This document shows positions 53,783 through 61,363 of a DNA stretch of 64,000 nucleotides, in pieces; positions within the stretch are counted from its first letter, which is position 1, and every line of letters begins with the position of its first letter. Below the pieces are notes generated by a model, which made no database searches, was not told the DNA's origin, and was given only the letters and a program-made list of their open reading frames with translations. Position numbers and translations under genes: made by a program. Source of the DNA: Deltaproteobacteria bacterium (GTDB taxonomy: Bacteria; Bdellovibrionota; Bdellovibrionia; Bdellovibrionales; JAMPXM01); the NCBI GenBank assembly GCA_017302795.1, contig JAFLCB010000005.1:124001-188000 (forward strand). Direction: 5' to 3'.

Positions 53783-54307
53783 ATCGCCGTCTCGAACGAT
53801 CTCTTTGTAACAAAGGATAATCTTCTCCGTGCTCTTCGCAGTCTCGATAGTTTGACCAGGAATTACTCGGCAGCGCCAGTCAAAGCCAGGTACCGGCCTT
53901 AAGTTCCAAGTCTTCGAGAACAACTGAAGTGATTTTTCGTCATAGTAGCCGACATACTTATTCCAAGGTTCCGGCCACAAACCGAGTGCAAAATCATAAA
54001 GGCCAGTTCCTACACCAGTGCCCCGCGCCTCCGGTAAAACGTAAACGCCGCGAACTCGAATAGTGGTGTCTGAAATATTATATACAAGCGACCAACCCAC
54101 CTGTTTGCCATCGATCGAAGCGGCAATTGGAAACTGCAACGTCCGACGAAATACCTCGGATCCCACATACTGAACCATTCCGTATGGATTATTGATAATT
54201 GGAATCCAATGATAGTCCTCGATCCATTTCCACATCGGCCGGACACATTTTCGCCAATTTTCAAATGTAATGACTGAATATTCCACCTTTTTAATAGACG
54301 AGGCCAT
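53771..54307 (-). CDS. GNAT-family N-acetyltransferase
   Basis: A 178-residue protein with the acetyl-CoA site of GNAT enzymes: VRGVYVLPEARGTGVGTGLY (about residues 85-104), where RGTGVG matches the Q/RxxGxG/A motif A, followed by the helix YDFALGLWPEP and a YVGYYDEKSLQLFSKTWNLR motif B-like end. The target is unknown. It overlaps the upstream gene by 17 bases, so the two are coupled, and converges on the dehydratase-like gene. Confidence 0.78.
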   Translation of the reverse strand: MASSIKKVEYSVITFENWRKCVRPMWKWIEDYHWIPIINNPYGMVQYVGSEVFRRTLQFPIAASIDGKQVGWSLVYNISDTTIRVRGVYVLPEARGTGVGTGLYDFALGLWPEPWNKYVGYYDEKSLQLFSKTWNLRPVPGFDWRCRVIPGQTIETAKSTEKIILCYKEIVRDGDSER

Positions 54308-55358
54308 AGTGTCCCTCGTTCATCCGGTGAAAGCGGTCATCACAAATTTGCCAATTCTTTGCCATTATCGCGAGGGAGGTATGCCAAGCCTCCCGCGCCT
54401 TCGGAGATTTTGCACTCAGTCGCCCCTGAAAGCTTAAAAGTTTTTCTCGAAACGGCTCGGACAGCTTTGTGCTCGGAAGCTCGGCCCCTTGACCGCCACA
54501 TAGAAGGCCCTGCACATAGGCCGGCAAAATTTCTGGCGTCGAACGAAAAAAGTCGACCACTCCAGATCGCCCCAAGACTTCCAAATATCTCGCGGCATCC
54601 ATGTCCGACTCCAGCTCTTCGAGGCACCAGTTGACCGGGCCAATCGATTTGTCCTGCACGAGATCAAAATTCAAATCAATGATTCGAGGCAAGTGGTTCT
54701 CGAAAATGAACATCCCTCGCTGCTTTGTCGCTATGAAAACGGAAAAAAGAATTAATGGATCTGTGCCACGAATCTGTGCGGAACTTCGGTCGAGGAAGAC
54801 TTCAAATTCATCCCAAGTGAAACTCTCGGCCTTTAGAGCGAAACCCAGACCTCGCAGCTCACCCAAAATTTCCGACGGAACTTCTGCTGGAGTTTCTGGT
54901 CGCTCCGCCAAGCAAGGCACCACGACCGTTAGCTTATCTCTGCAGTCTGCAAAGGCTTGCAAAACTAGCTGGCAATACGCACTGCCAGTGTAAACCAACC
55001 TAAGTTCGCCGTGTCTTTGTACAGCCTCATTTGCCGCCAAACTGGATTCATCGAGTATTGGTCCGACCGCTCTGCGAGGCCGGCCATGCTCCGCCCAGTA
55101 CATGCAGGTTGAGCTTTCTCTAAACCGCCCGACCTCGCCGTTATAGCCGAACTTAAAATGACCGCCGAAGGAAAAATCGGCCTGAATACTGGTCGACTCG
55201 TTGCGCATCGGCGCACGTGGGAAACCAGCGGCCGGATTTTTTAAAGTGTTCGTGCCATTCAATCCGTAAATGGCAATCTGCTCTGCAATGAAACGGTCGG
55301 CGCGCAGCTTGTCAGGGCCCGAATTGGCATTTGCGGTACTTGTGCTTTTTGAGTCCAA
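54291..55358 (-). CDS. Unknown protein, possibly a degenerate PP-loop/amidotransferase-like fold
   Basis: A 355-residue soluble protein starting at TTG (AAAGG upstream; ATG at 55208 would shorten it by 50 residues). No family recognised with confidence. The stretch ELRLVYTGSAYCQLVLQAF (about residues 118-136), a strand followed by a Gly/Ser turn and a helix, and the next strand KLTVVVPCLAE recall the beginning of PP-loop ATP pyrophosphatases, but SGGxDS is reduced to TGSAYC. It is coupled to the GNAT gene by a 17-base overlap and divergent from the multi-span membrane protein. The function remains open. Confidence 0.62.
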   Translation of the reverse strand: MDSKSTSTANANSGPDKLRADRFIAEQIAIYGLNGTNTLKNPAAGFPRAPMRNESTSIQADFSFGGHFKFGYNGEVGRFRESSTCMYWAEHGRPRRAVGPILDESSLAANEAVQRHGELRLVYTGSAYCQLVLQAFADCRDKLTVVVPCLAERPETPAEVPSEILGELRGLGFALKAESFTWDEFEVFLDRSSAQIRGTDPLILFSVFIATKQRGMFIFENHLPRIIDLNFDLVQDKSIGPVNWCLEELESDMDAARYLEVLGRSGVVDFFRSTPEILPAYVQGLLCGGQGAELPSTKLSEPFREKLLSFQGRLSAKSPKAREAWHTSLAIMAKNWQICDDRFHRMNEGHYGLVY

Positions 55359-55405
55359 AACTTTTGCCTTTCATCCCGATCCAGCTTCCTGTCATAATTG
55401 AACCA

Positions 55406-56539
55406 ATGCAGTCTTGTTTGTCGAGCCGCTTCTTTCTGTTTTTCCCAATGCCGCTTATTGGTTTTCAGATCGCGACAATGTTCGTGGCACCAGGCTCATT
55501 AAACTTCATGGCTGTCGACTTCATTGGCGAGACGTTCTTTCTTGGCTCGACACATAGTTACCTTTCTATTGGTATTTTTCTTCTCCCCGCTGCAGCAAAC
55601 TGGTTCCATCAAAGGGCGGAGGCAAAGCGACAATCCATTGGCGTTTGGACCCTCGCGTTGGGCCTCCTGGCGTTTTCGTTTTTCATGTGGCGTGCGCTGT
55701 CCGGGGGGCGCCCAAGCAGCGTTCGGCCGATCATCATTCTCATCACGGATCTGATGTTCACAGCACTTCTGCTGCATCATACTTTGTGGCAGGTAAAAGG
55801 CCTATCGATGATCTATCGGCTCCAGCCCACAGCAAATTTAGCAAGCAATGTGCAATTCCACTCTGCACAGTTTCCGAAAAACCCAAGATGGCAGGTCTTT
55901 GAAAACGAACATATTCCGTTTTATCTGCTTCTTTCCCTTGTTCTCTGTGTTCCGGCGGCTTCAACCGCGAAAGCATTGTTTCCAACGCTCGCGAGTATTT
56001 TGAACCTAAGAGCCATCGGACTTGTTTCTTCTGCATCGATGTTTTTTATCGCGGCTTTAATCATAGTTCCCGACCTGCTGAACGGCGATACCCAGTTTCG
56101 CAAACGCGCATGGTTCAATTTGCGTCTCTCGTCATGGGCCCTAATTCCTATTTCCAAATACGGCTTCATTATTTCTTCTGTCATTCATGGAATCGAATAC
56201 TTAGTTGTTAACCTTCAAATTTTCTCGAAAGAGAATAGAGAGTTCGCCGTCAAAATGATCGTCAGCTTGCTTGCAATCGCGATCAGCGTTCGCATCTGCA
56301 TCTGGGGATTCAGAAGCTATTCACCAGGTCAAGCGCCACTGTTTTTAACTATTTTGAGTTCGGCCGGCCTCACGTTGGGACTTGCGCACTACTATTGGGA
56401 TCGAAAACTGTTCGCAATGCGAGAGCCCGAAACGCGGGCCTTCACAGGCTCGAGACTCTTGGGCTCAGCAAGCCACGATCACTTTCAGCAGCCATTGGAA
56501 ATAAAAAGAAGAAAAAATGGTGGTCAGAGACGGGATTGA
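55406..56539 (+). CDS. Multi-span membrane protein with histidine motifs, function unknown
   Basis: A 377-residue protein with nine to eleven hydrophobic segments. Histidines lie in or beside membrane segments: LGSTHSYLSIG, LLLHHTLWQVKG, FENEHIPFYL, SVIHGIEYLVV and LGLAHYYWDRKLFAMREPE. The last pattern, a membrane-edge His-Tyr followed by D, aromatic and R-rich residues, resembles a group of bacterial membrane proteins of unknown function. Clustered membrane histidines suggest metal or heme binding (inference). ATG at 55406 chosen by length of the first segment; no clear ribosome site. The last 22 bases run into the tRNA-Phe gene on the other strand. Confidence 0.68.
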   Translation: MQSCLSSRFFLFFPMPLIGFQIATMFVAPGSLNFMAVDFIGETFFLGSTHSYLSIGIFLLPAAANWFHQRAEAKRQSIGVWTLALGLLAFSFFMWRALSGGRPSSVRPIIILITDLMFTALLLHHTLWQVKGLSMIYRLQPTANLASNVQFHSAQFPKNPRWQVFENEHIPFYLLLSLVLCVPAASTAKALFPTLASILNLRAIGLVSSASMFFIAALIIVPDLLNGDTQFRKRAWFNLRLSSWALIPISKYGFIISSVIHGIEYLVVNLQIFSKENREFAVKMIVSLLAIAISVRICIWGFRSYSPGQAPLFLTILSSAGLTLGLAHYYWDRKLFAMREPETRAFTGSRLLGSASHDHFQQPLEIKRRKNGGQRRD

Positions 56540-56593
56540 ACCGCCGACACATGGATTTTCAGTCCATTGCTCTACCAGCTGAGCTACCTGACC
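56518..56593 (-). tRNA. tRNA-Phe (GAA)
   Basis: A 76-base cloverleaf on the minus strand: acceptor GGTCAGG pairs with TCTGACC (one G-U), D-arm GCTCAGCTGGTAGAGC, anticodon stem ATGGA/TCCAT with loop CTGAAAA (anticodon GAA), T-arm GGCGG-TTCAATC-CCGTC. The 3' CCA is encoded (56518-56520) and six T residues follow. Confidence 0.97.
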
Positions 56594-56618
56594 ACTGGAG
56601 AGATTCAAGAGAGAAAGG

Positions 56619-56646
56619 GGTATCAAGCCGCTAGCAACCCTGTCAA
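56619..56646 (-). promoter_or_regulatory. Promoter of tRNA-Phe
   Basis: On the minus strand a perfect -35 TTGACA (56641-56646) is followed after 16 bases by GATACC (56619-56624), about 25 bases before the tRNA 5' end. The -10 is weak, which is usual for stringent-controlled tRNA promoters only in part. Confidence 0.5.
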
Positions 56647-56753
56647 ATATCGATTTCGGACCCTTCAAAAAAGGCCAAAAACACTAGGAATTTCCAGTTT
56701 TAAGACAGACCTAGCCGTAGGAATGCTACTTCCAACGGCAAAACCCCGCAGAT

Positions 56754-57923
56754 TCAAACTTTTGCTAGCGCCTGATCGAGGTCTCGAAGCAGATCGTCGA
56801 CATCCTCAATTCCGACACTTAAACGGACAAGACTGTCGTCAATGCCCAATGATTTTCGGATCTCAGCAGGTACCGATGCATGAGTCATGATCGCCGGATG
56901 TTCGATCAGCGATTCGACCCCGCCCAAGCTTTCTGCCAGGGCAAACACACGGACGTTTTCTAAGACCGCACGCGCGCCCGTCATTCCACCTTTAACAAAA
57001 AAGGTGATCATTCCACCGAAGCCAGACATTTGTTCTTTCGCCAGCGAATGTTGCGGATGCGAAACCAAGCCCGGATAGATGACTTTTTCCACTTTCGAAC
57101 TTTTCTCGAGATACTTTGCCACTTCGCGTGCGCCAGCTTCATGAGCCTTCATTCGAATCGCGAGAGTCTTCAACGAACGCATTGCCAAAAAAGAATCAAA
57201 TGGGGACTGAATTCCGCCCATTGTATTCGATAAGAAAGCGATTTTCGCGGCAATCTCATCATCCGAAGTGACCAACGCGCCTCCGACCATATCGCTATGG
57301 CCGTTGATATACTTCGTCACTGAATGAACAACGACCGTTGCGCCAAGTTCCAGCGGGCGTTGGAAATACGGGCTCATAAAGGTGTTATCGATCACCGAAA
57401 TCACGCCCCTAGCTTTCGCAAGAGCGCTAAGTTTTTTGATATCGACCAGCTTCAATGTTGGATTGGTCGGCGTTTCTAACCACAACATTTTCGTATTGGA
57501 CTTTAAAGCCTTGGTGAAGTTTTCCGGATTAGTGAGATCGACAAAGCTAAAGTCGATTCCGTTGTGACGAATGACCTTATCCATCAGGCGAAACGAACCG
57601 CCGTACATATCGTCGCCCGCAATCACATGATCGCCAGCTTTTAAGAGATGTAGAATCGTCGTCGACGCCGCACAGCCCGAAGCAAACGCGAAGCCATGTT
57701 TCCCAGACTCCAAGTTTGCGATGCAGGCCTCATAAGCTTTGCGAGTTGGGTTGTGCGTCCGGCTATACTCAAACCCGCGGTGAACTCCGGGCGAACTTTG
57801 CACATAGGTCGAGGTCAAATAAACTGGCGTCATGATTGCGCCCGTCGTTGGATCTGGCTCCTGCCCGGCGTGAATGGCGCGCGTTTCGAATTTGAATTTT
57901 TCTGCTGACCAATTTGTTTCCAT
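56754..57923 (-). CDS. Cystathionine gamma-lyase/synthase family enzyme (Cys/Met PLP)
   Basis: A 389-residue PLP enzyme. Family signs are TRAIHAGQEPDPTTGAIMTP at the N-terminus, EYSRTHNPTRKAYE, the PLP lysine Lys204 in VVHSVTKYINGHSD and the C-terminal SLGGVESLIEHPAIMTHAS. It follows the cystathionine beta-synthase gene with one base between them, so cystathionine gamma-lyase (cysteine release, reverse transsulfuration) is the best assignment. Cystathionine gamma-synthase has the same fold and cannot be excluded from sequence alone. Confidence 0.9.
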   Translation of the reverse strand: METNWSAEKFKFETRAIHAGQEPDPTTGAIMTPVYLTSTYVQSSPGVHRGFEYSRTHNPTRKAYEACIANLESGKHGFAFASGCAASTTILHLLKAGDHVIAGDDMYGGSFRLMDKVIRHNGIDFSFVDLTNPENFTKALKSNTKMLWLETPTNPTLKLVDIKKLSALAKARGVISVIDNTFMSPYFQRPLELGATVVVHSVTKYINGHSDMVGGALVTSDDEIAAKIAFLSNTMGGIQSPFDSFLAMRSLKTLAIRMKAHEAGAREVAKYLEKSSKVEKVIYPGLVSHPQHSLAKEQMSGFGGMITFFVKGGMTGARAVLENVRVFALAESLGGVESLIEHPAIMTHASVPAEIRKSLGIDDSLVRLSVGIEDVDDLLRDLDQALAKV

Positions 57924-57924
57924 T

Positions 57925-58938
57925 TTAATTGAGCCCTTTTTCTTGAAGCCAACCCTCGTTGAATGCCTTGCTGAGGTACGAACGACCTCCGTCAGGGAAC
58001 ATCACAAGAATATTCGATGGTTTTTCTAGTTTTTCAGAATACTTCACTGCCGCAGCGAGCGCGGCTCCGCAGCTTGGTCCAACCAGAAGCCCTTCTTTGG
58101 ACGCAAGGTCTCGACAAGCTTTGAAGGATTCGGCGTCGTTCACTCGAACGACGTCATCCATATATTGGAAGTGAACGTTTTCCGGAAGCATGTCTTCCCC
58201 GATTCCTTCTACCAAATAAGACTTGGCCGGATCTCGGACCTCTTTAAAGTAGAAGAGATCGTAGAGAATACTGCCGATTGGATCGGAACAAACGACTTTC
58301 ACGTTCTTGTTTTGCTCTTTTAGGTATCGTCCTACGCCAGACAATGTCCCGCCTGTTCCGATTCCGCCGACGAAAACATCAATTTGCCCGGCCATCTGCT
58401 TCCAAATTTCGGGGCCAGTCGTTTGATAATGAATAAGTGCGTTGGCGGGATTGTGGTACTGATTCGCCAAGTAGGCGCCTGGAGTTTCGGCGACAATGCG
58501 TTTAGCTACTGAATAGTGCGAGTTTGGGTCGTCTGGTTCAAGACCGGTCGGAGTCATAACAACTTTCGCGCCATAGGCCCGCAAAACCGCGCGCTTTTCT
58601 TCGCTGATTTTTTCAGGCATCACAAAAACGCACTTATAGCCCTTCAAAAGGCCGACCAAACCCAAGCCGACGCCCGTGTTGCCAGAAGTGGCCTCGACGA
58701 TGGTTCCACCCGGTTTTAATTCGCCTCGTTTTTCGGCGTCTTCAACTATCGCCATTGCGATACGGTCTTTTACGCTTCCACCTGGATTAAAAAATTCAAC
58801 TTTCCCAAAAAACTGGTGCTTGCCAATGGGAACGCACTTGTTAAGTCGGACGATCGGCGTATTGCCGATGGCCGAAAGCACGTTCTCGTGCACGTTCACA
58901 AAGGAACCCGCGTTTGCGGATACTTTAGATTTTTCCAT
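57925..58938 (-). CDS. Cystathionine beta-synthase-like enzyme (no CBS pair)
   Basis: A 337-residue PLP fold-type II enzyme. The PLP lysine is Lys57 in NPGGSVKDRI, the substrate loop TSGNTG is in EATSGNTGVGLG, the glycine loop is GGIGTGGTLSG, and the C-terminal DGGRSYLSKAFNEGWLQEKG is characteristic of CBS as opposed to CysK/CysM. It would condense serine (or activated serine) with homocysteine. The C-terminal regulatory CBS domains of the animal enzyme are absent, as in many bacteria. First of the two-gene CBS-CGL unit. Cysteine synthase is the alternative. Confidence 0.9.
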   Translation of the reverse strand: MEKSKVSANAGSFVNVHENVLSAIGNTPIVRLNKCVPIGKHQFFGKVEFFNPGGSVKDRIAMAIVEDAEKRGELKPGGTIVEATSGNTGVGLGLVGLLKGYKCVFVMPEKISEEKRAVLRAYGAKVVMTPTGLEPDDPNSHYSVAKRIVAETPGAYLANQYHNPANALIHYQTTGPEIWKQMAGQIDVFVGGIGTGGTLSGVGRYLKEQNKNVKVVCSDPIGSILYDLFYFKEVRDPAKSYLVEGIGEDMLPENVHFQYMDDVVRVNDAESFKACRDLASKEGLLVGPSCGAALAAAVKYSEKLEKPSNILVMFPDGGRSYLSKAFNEGWLQEKGLN

Positions 58939-58957
58939 TTAGATCCCCCGAATTAAA

Positions 58958-59260
58958 CTACGGCGAAAAGTCCGCTTCGCGTGGCCGGGGCACAGCTTTT
59001 TCAGCCTTTGCTAAAGCTTTCGCTTTTTTAGCTGCGGCCGCCCCTGTTGCCTCTGGTTTCGTGCGATTTCGCGAACCGTCGTCATGGCACTCTAAAAGGC
59101 TAAGCGCAAGGCGGAGTTGTTCAGTTTGATCAAGGGTCGCTGGATAGCCCCAATCAGCTAAAGTTTGGGCGACTTCTTTCACGTTGGCAGGGCCCGCTAG
59201 TAGGCGGTCGACCAACGGTTCCAATGCTTCAAGACTGATTTCAGATTTTACTTTTGCCAT
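58958..59260 (-). CDS. Small hypothetical protein with Lys/Ala-rich tail
   Basis: A 100-residue soluble protein. The ATG at 59260 follows GAGGGG and is preferred over one six codons upstream. The N-terminal 65 residues are a helical domain (EISLEALEPLVDRLLAGPAN, then LADWGYPATLDQTEQLRLAL); the C-terminal third is basic and Ala-rich (AAAAKKAKALAKAEKAVPRP), perhaps for nucleic-acid or membrane contact. No family recognised. It lies between the CBS gene and the Tad-like unit on the same strand. Confidence 0.6.
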   Translation of the reverse strand: MAKVKSEISLEALEPLVDRLLAGPANVKEVAQTLADWGYPATLDQTEQLRLALSLLECHDDGSRNRTKPEATGAAAAKKAKALAKAEKAVPRPREADFSP

Positions 59261-59310
59261 TGGCCCCTCAATGGCCAAATCCTAGCGTGAAAAATCGATC
59301 GCACTCAAGA

Positions 59311-59769
59311 CTAACGCGAAGCATCCGAAGCTTGCCCTCGGGCAGCCGCTCGACTTCCGCTTTTCACATATTTCAGATCAAGACTCCGGCTTTCAAGCGC
59401 ATTTCTGCAAGTCTCCGTTACGTGGGGATTCAGCGCCGGTAATACCGGAGCACGTAGGGCCAATCTCCTGCACTCCTCTGTAAGTTCCAATGTTTCTGTT
59501 TCGGACTTCACAAACGCAAAACAAGAGACCGGCGGCCATCCTTTGGTGAGTTGAATCTCGCAGGCGCGCTTCAACACCGTGCCGGTATCTAAATTGTCCG
59601 CTTCCCGCAAAAGTGCACGTTTATCTTTCAAAATCAACAGAGTCGAAATTTCGGAACCGCTGCCGAAGCGCGCTGTCGTTCCTGCGGCCAATTCTGAAAG
59701 AGGGGACAAGCTACCAGACATGATGATGATAAACCCGAAAAGTGCAGGCTTTATGATTTTTATGGGCAT
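59311..59769 (-). CDS. Exported small protein downstream of the TadC-like gene
   Basis: A 152-residue protein with a signal peptide (about 1-30, FGFIIIMSGSLSPLSELAAG). The ATG at 59769 has AGGAG six bases upstream. The mature part carries four cysteines (RACEIQ, VSCFAF, EECRRL, ETCRNA), so it may be disulfide-bonded, and a basic Ala/Arg-rich tail. It starts 13 bases after the TadC-like stop and may be a substrate or accessory of that machine. No family recognised. Confidence 0.65.
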   Translation of the reverse strand: MPIKIIKPALFGFIIIMSGSLSPLSELAAGTTARFGSGSEISTLLILKDKRALLREADNLDTGTVLKRACEIQLTKGWPPVSCFAFVKSETETLELTEECRRLALRAPVLPALNPHVTETCRNALESRSLDLKYVKSGSRAAARGQASDASR

Positions 59770-59782
59770 AACAGCTCCTAGG

Positions 59783-60232
59783 TTAAAGTGACTGAAGAAA
59801 GGACCGTGTAATGGGACCAAACAGCAATATGAGAAAAGCTGGGAATAGAAAGAGAAGCAGCGGCACCAGCATTCTAAACGGAAGTGTCTCGACGTGAGAC
59901 TTCATGTCTAATTCGAGTTGGTTTTGAACATCGGCTTTCAACGAAATCAAATCCGCCAAAATCGCTTCTCCACGGAATCCAGCGAGTAAGACCTGAAATA
60001 AGTTTTCTCTGTATGGAGACAGCGTCGCGCGCAGAACAGTAGAAGACCCCTCCATATCTCGGAGCAGGTGCAATACCTGAAGACGAAAATCCCGGTGATA
60101 CCTGCTACCTTGCCGCTGGTAATCGGAACTGCGGTCTGCCCAGCGCAAAAGAGCGTCTCTCACGTTGTCACCACGCCGGATCCCTTCTTCAACAAACCAT
60201 ATGCATTCAAGCACCGGGTTTATACTGTCCAT
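59783..60232 (-). CDS. TadC-like inner-membrane platform protein (T2SF family), short
   Basis: A 149-residue protein resembling the C-terminal T2SF domain of TadC: ILECIWFVEEGIRRG-type helix with an amphipathic region (SINPVLECIWFVEEGIRRGD), SPYRENLFQVLLAGFRGEAI, then a C-terminal membrane pair (LPFRMLVPLLLFLFPAFLIL). The ATG at 60232 follows GGAGGG and overlaps the TadB-like gene by 13 bases. Full TadC proteins are about 300 residues, so this one is cut down. With the TadB-like protein it may form the base of a Tad/type IV pilus-like or secretion machine; no TadA ATPase or pilin is nearby. Confidence 0.65.
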   Translation of the reverse strand: MDSINPVLECIWFVEEGIRRGDNVRDALLRWADRSSDYQRQGSRYHRDFRLQVLHLLRDMEGSSTVLRATLSPYRENLFQVLLAGFRGEAILADLISLKADVQNQLELDMKSHVETLPFRMLVPLLLFLFPAFLILLFGPITRSFLQSL

Positions 60233-61008
60233 TTCACCCTCCGTCCGCCTCGCCAGATCCAAAATGATCCAATTAAAAACATCGGACCCGCGATCTCCAT
60301 CGCATCGCGAACGGATGTCCAGCCAAATGCAAACGTTGAAAAGACCGAGATCGCAGCAAAAACGAGACTCAATAACGTCGATTGCGCGCGAACTTGTGCC
60401 ATCGCTTGTACAGACCTACGTCGAAAAATTCTTTGCTCCCTCATTTGCGCTCTCCACCGAGCAAGCTCCGCAATTTGATGACTGGCACAAGAGTTGATTC
60501 GACAAAACTCTTTGGCGATTTCTCGGTCGCGACGATTAAGTACTTCTTTTTCCCGCTCGTTTGGCGATGGCCCACTCGACTTTTGTGGTGAAAAAGTCAC
60601 AGCGCGAGCAATCGCGAGCATTCGAATCCGATTCGGCGACAAATTTTTTGCAGCGTGGTCCTCAAGCGCGCCGACAAGTGAATGGCCCCTCCGCATTCTC
60701 ATGATGAGATTCGAAATCCATTCTTCCAACTGATTTTCAAACGCGCTATTTCGCAATTTTGCTAGGAGAAATGCGCCGACTATACTTATTGAGACCGGCA
60801 GCTGCAAACGCAGCCAAGCATCGATCTGCGAACGTGGTGGCATGAAAAAGAAGGAGCTCATCACGAGCAGAGATATGCCGGTGCCAATTTTTGTCATGTC
60901 GAATGCGCTGATGATTCTTTCTCGCACCAAAATCGTAGCGAGATGAGAAGCGGACATCCATCCGACCACTGAACACGCACAAATCATGATCTCAAACAGA
61001 CTTCGCAC
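60220..61008 (-). CDS. TadB-like inner-membrane protein (T2SF family)
   Basis: A 262-residue protein starting at GTG 61008, with GGAGGAT just upstream; a TTG at 61035 would add nine residues. Two or three N-terminal membrane segments (about 5-30, 35-55, 65-90) precede a cytosolic helical T2SF-like part (FENQLEEWISNLIMRMRRGH, then LVGALEDHAAKNLS) and a C-terminal segment pair (about 210-250). The similarity to TadB is weak but the order (TadB then TadC, overlapping) supports it. Pilus assembly or secretion platform by inference. Confidence 0.6.
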   Translation of the reverse strand: MRSLFEIMICACSVVGWMSASHLATILVRERIISAFDMTKIGTGISLLVMSSFFFMPPRSQIDAWLRLQLPVSISIVGAFLLAKLRNSAFENQLEEWISNLIMRMRRGHSLVGALEDHAAKNLSPNRIRMLAIARAVTFSPQKSSGPSPNEREKEVLNRRDREIAKEFCRINSCASHQIAELARWRAQMREQRIFRRRSVQAMAQVRAQSTLLSLVFAAISVFSTFAFGWTSVRDAMEIAGPMFLIGSFWIWRGGRRVKWTV

Positions 61009-61104
61009 TCGATCCTCCGTGAGATTTCGGAGCAAGAGTTGGGCGAATGACGCCCGAAACCGATCGATTCAAAAAAAGATTCGCACTCAAGTTTATTTTT
61101 TCTA

Positions 61105-61132
61105 TTGACGATCAGAGTCGTGGAGTTATCCT
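61105..61132 (+). promoter_or_regulatory. Promoter for the lysine-rich peptide
   Basis: TTGACG (61105-61110) and TATCCT (61127-61132) with 16 bases between them form a plausible sigma-70 promoter about 80 bases before the AGGAGG ribosome site. Confidence 0.5.
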
Positions 61133-61214
61133 TTTTGTAAGGAAGTCTTCAGATCACGAAGTGAATCGCACAGAGTGGTCAACAATAGCGAACTCATCCC
61201 AGGAGGAGCGAGAC

Positions 61215-61304
61215 ATGGCAAAGAAGAAAGCGACTAAGAAAGCAGCGAAAAAAGCTACTAAAAAAGCTGCGAAGAAGAAAACGACTAAAAAAGCGAAGAA
61301 GTAG
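61215..61304 (+). CDS. 29-residue Lys/Ala/Thr-rich histone-tail-like peptide
   Basis: The ATG at 61215 is preceded by AGGAGG at 8 bases, a near-ideal ribosome site. The 29-residue product contains only Met, Ala, Lys and Thr, 16 of them Lys, in KKAT/KKAA steps like the tails of bacterial histone H1-like proteins (Hc1, Hc2, AlgP type). A longer in-frame ORF from 61047 has no ribosome site and a different composition upstream. Promoter and terminator flank it closely, so it is a dedicated transcript. It probably binds DNA or RNA by charge; it lacks any globular domain. Confidence 0.75.
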   Translation: MAKKKATKKAAKKATKKAAKKKTTKKAKK

Positions 61305-61332
61305 TAAGTGAGGTCCTAACGGATCAAACTTT

Positions 61333-61363
61333 AAAACCCTCGAGTAATCGAGGGTTTTTTTTT
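61333..61363 (+). terminator. Rho-independent terminator after the Lys-rich peptide gene
   Basis: AAAACCCTCGA (61333-61343) pairs with TCGAGGGTTTT (61348-61358) around a GTAA loop (GNRA tetraloop), followed by more T residues to 61363. Very strong and close to the gene. Confidence 0.93.

Noticed and set aside
56518-56753. Integration site with a duplicated tRNA end
   Set aside because: No integrase gene and no second copy of the tRNA-Phe 3' end was noticed by eye in the window; a computed search would be needed.
61047-61214. A longer version of the Lys-rich peptide (85 codons)
   Set aside because: The upstream part has no ribosome site, contains the promoter-like TTGACG/TATCCT, and differs sharply in composition; AGGAGG points to 61215.
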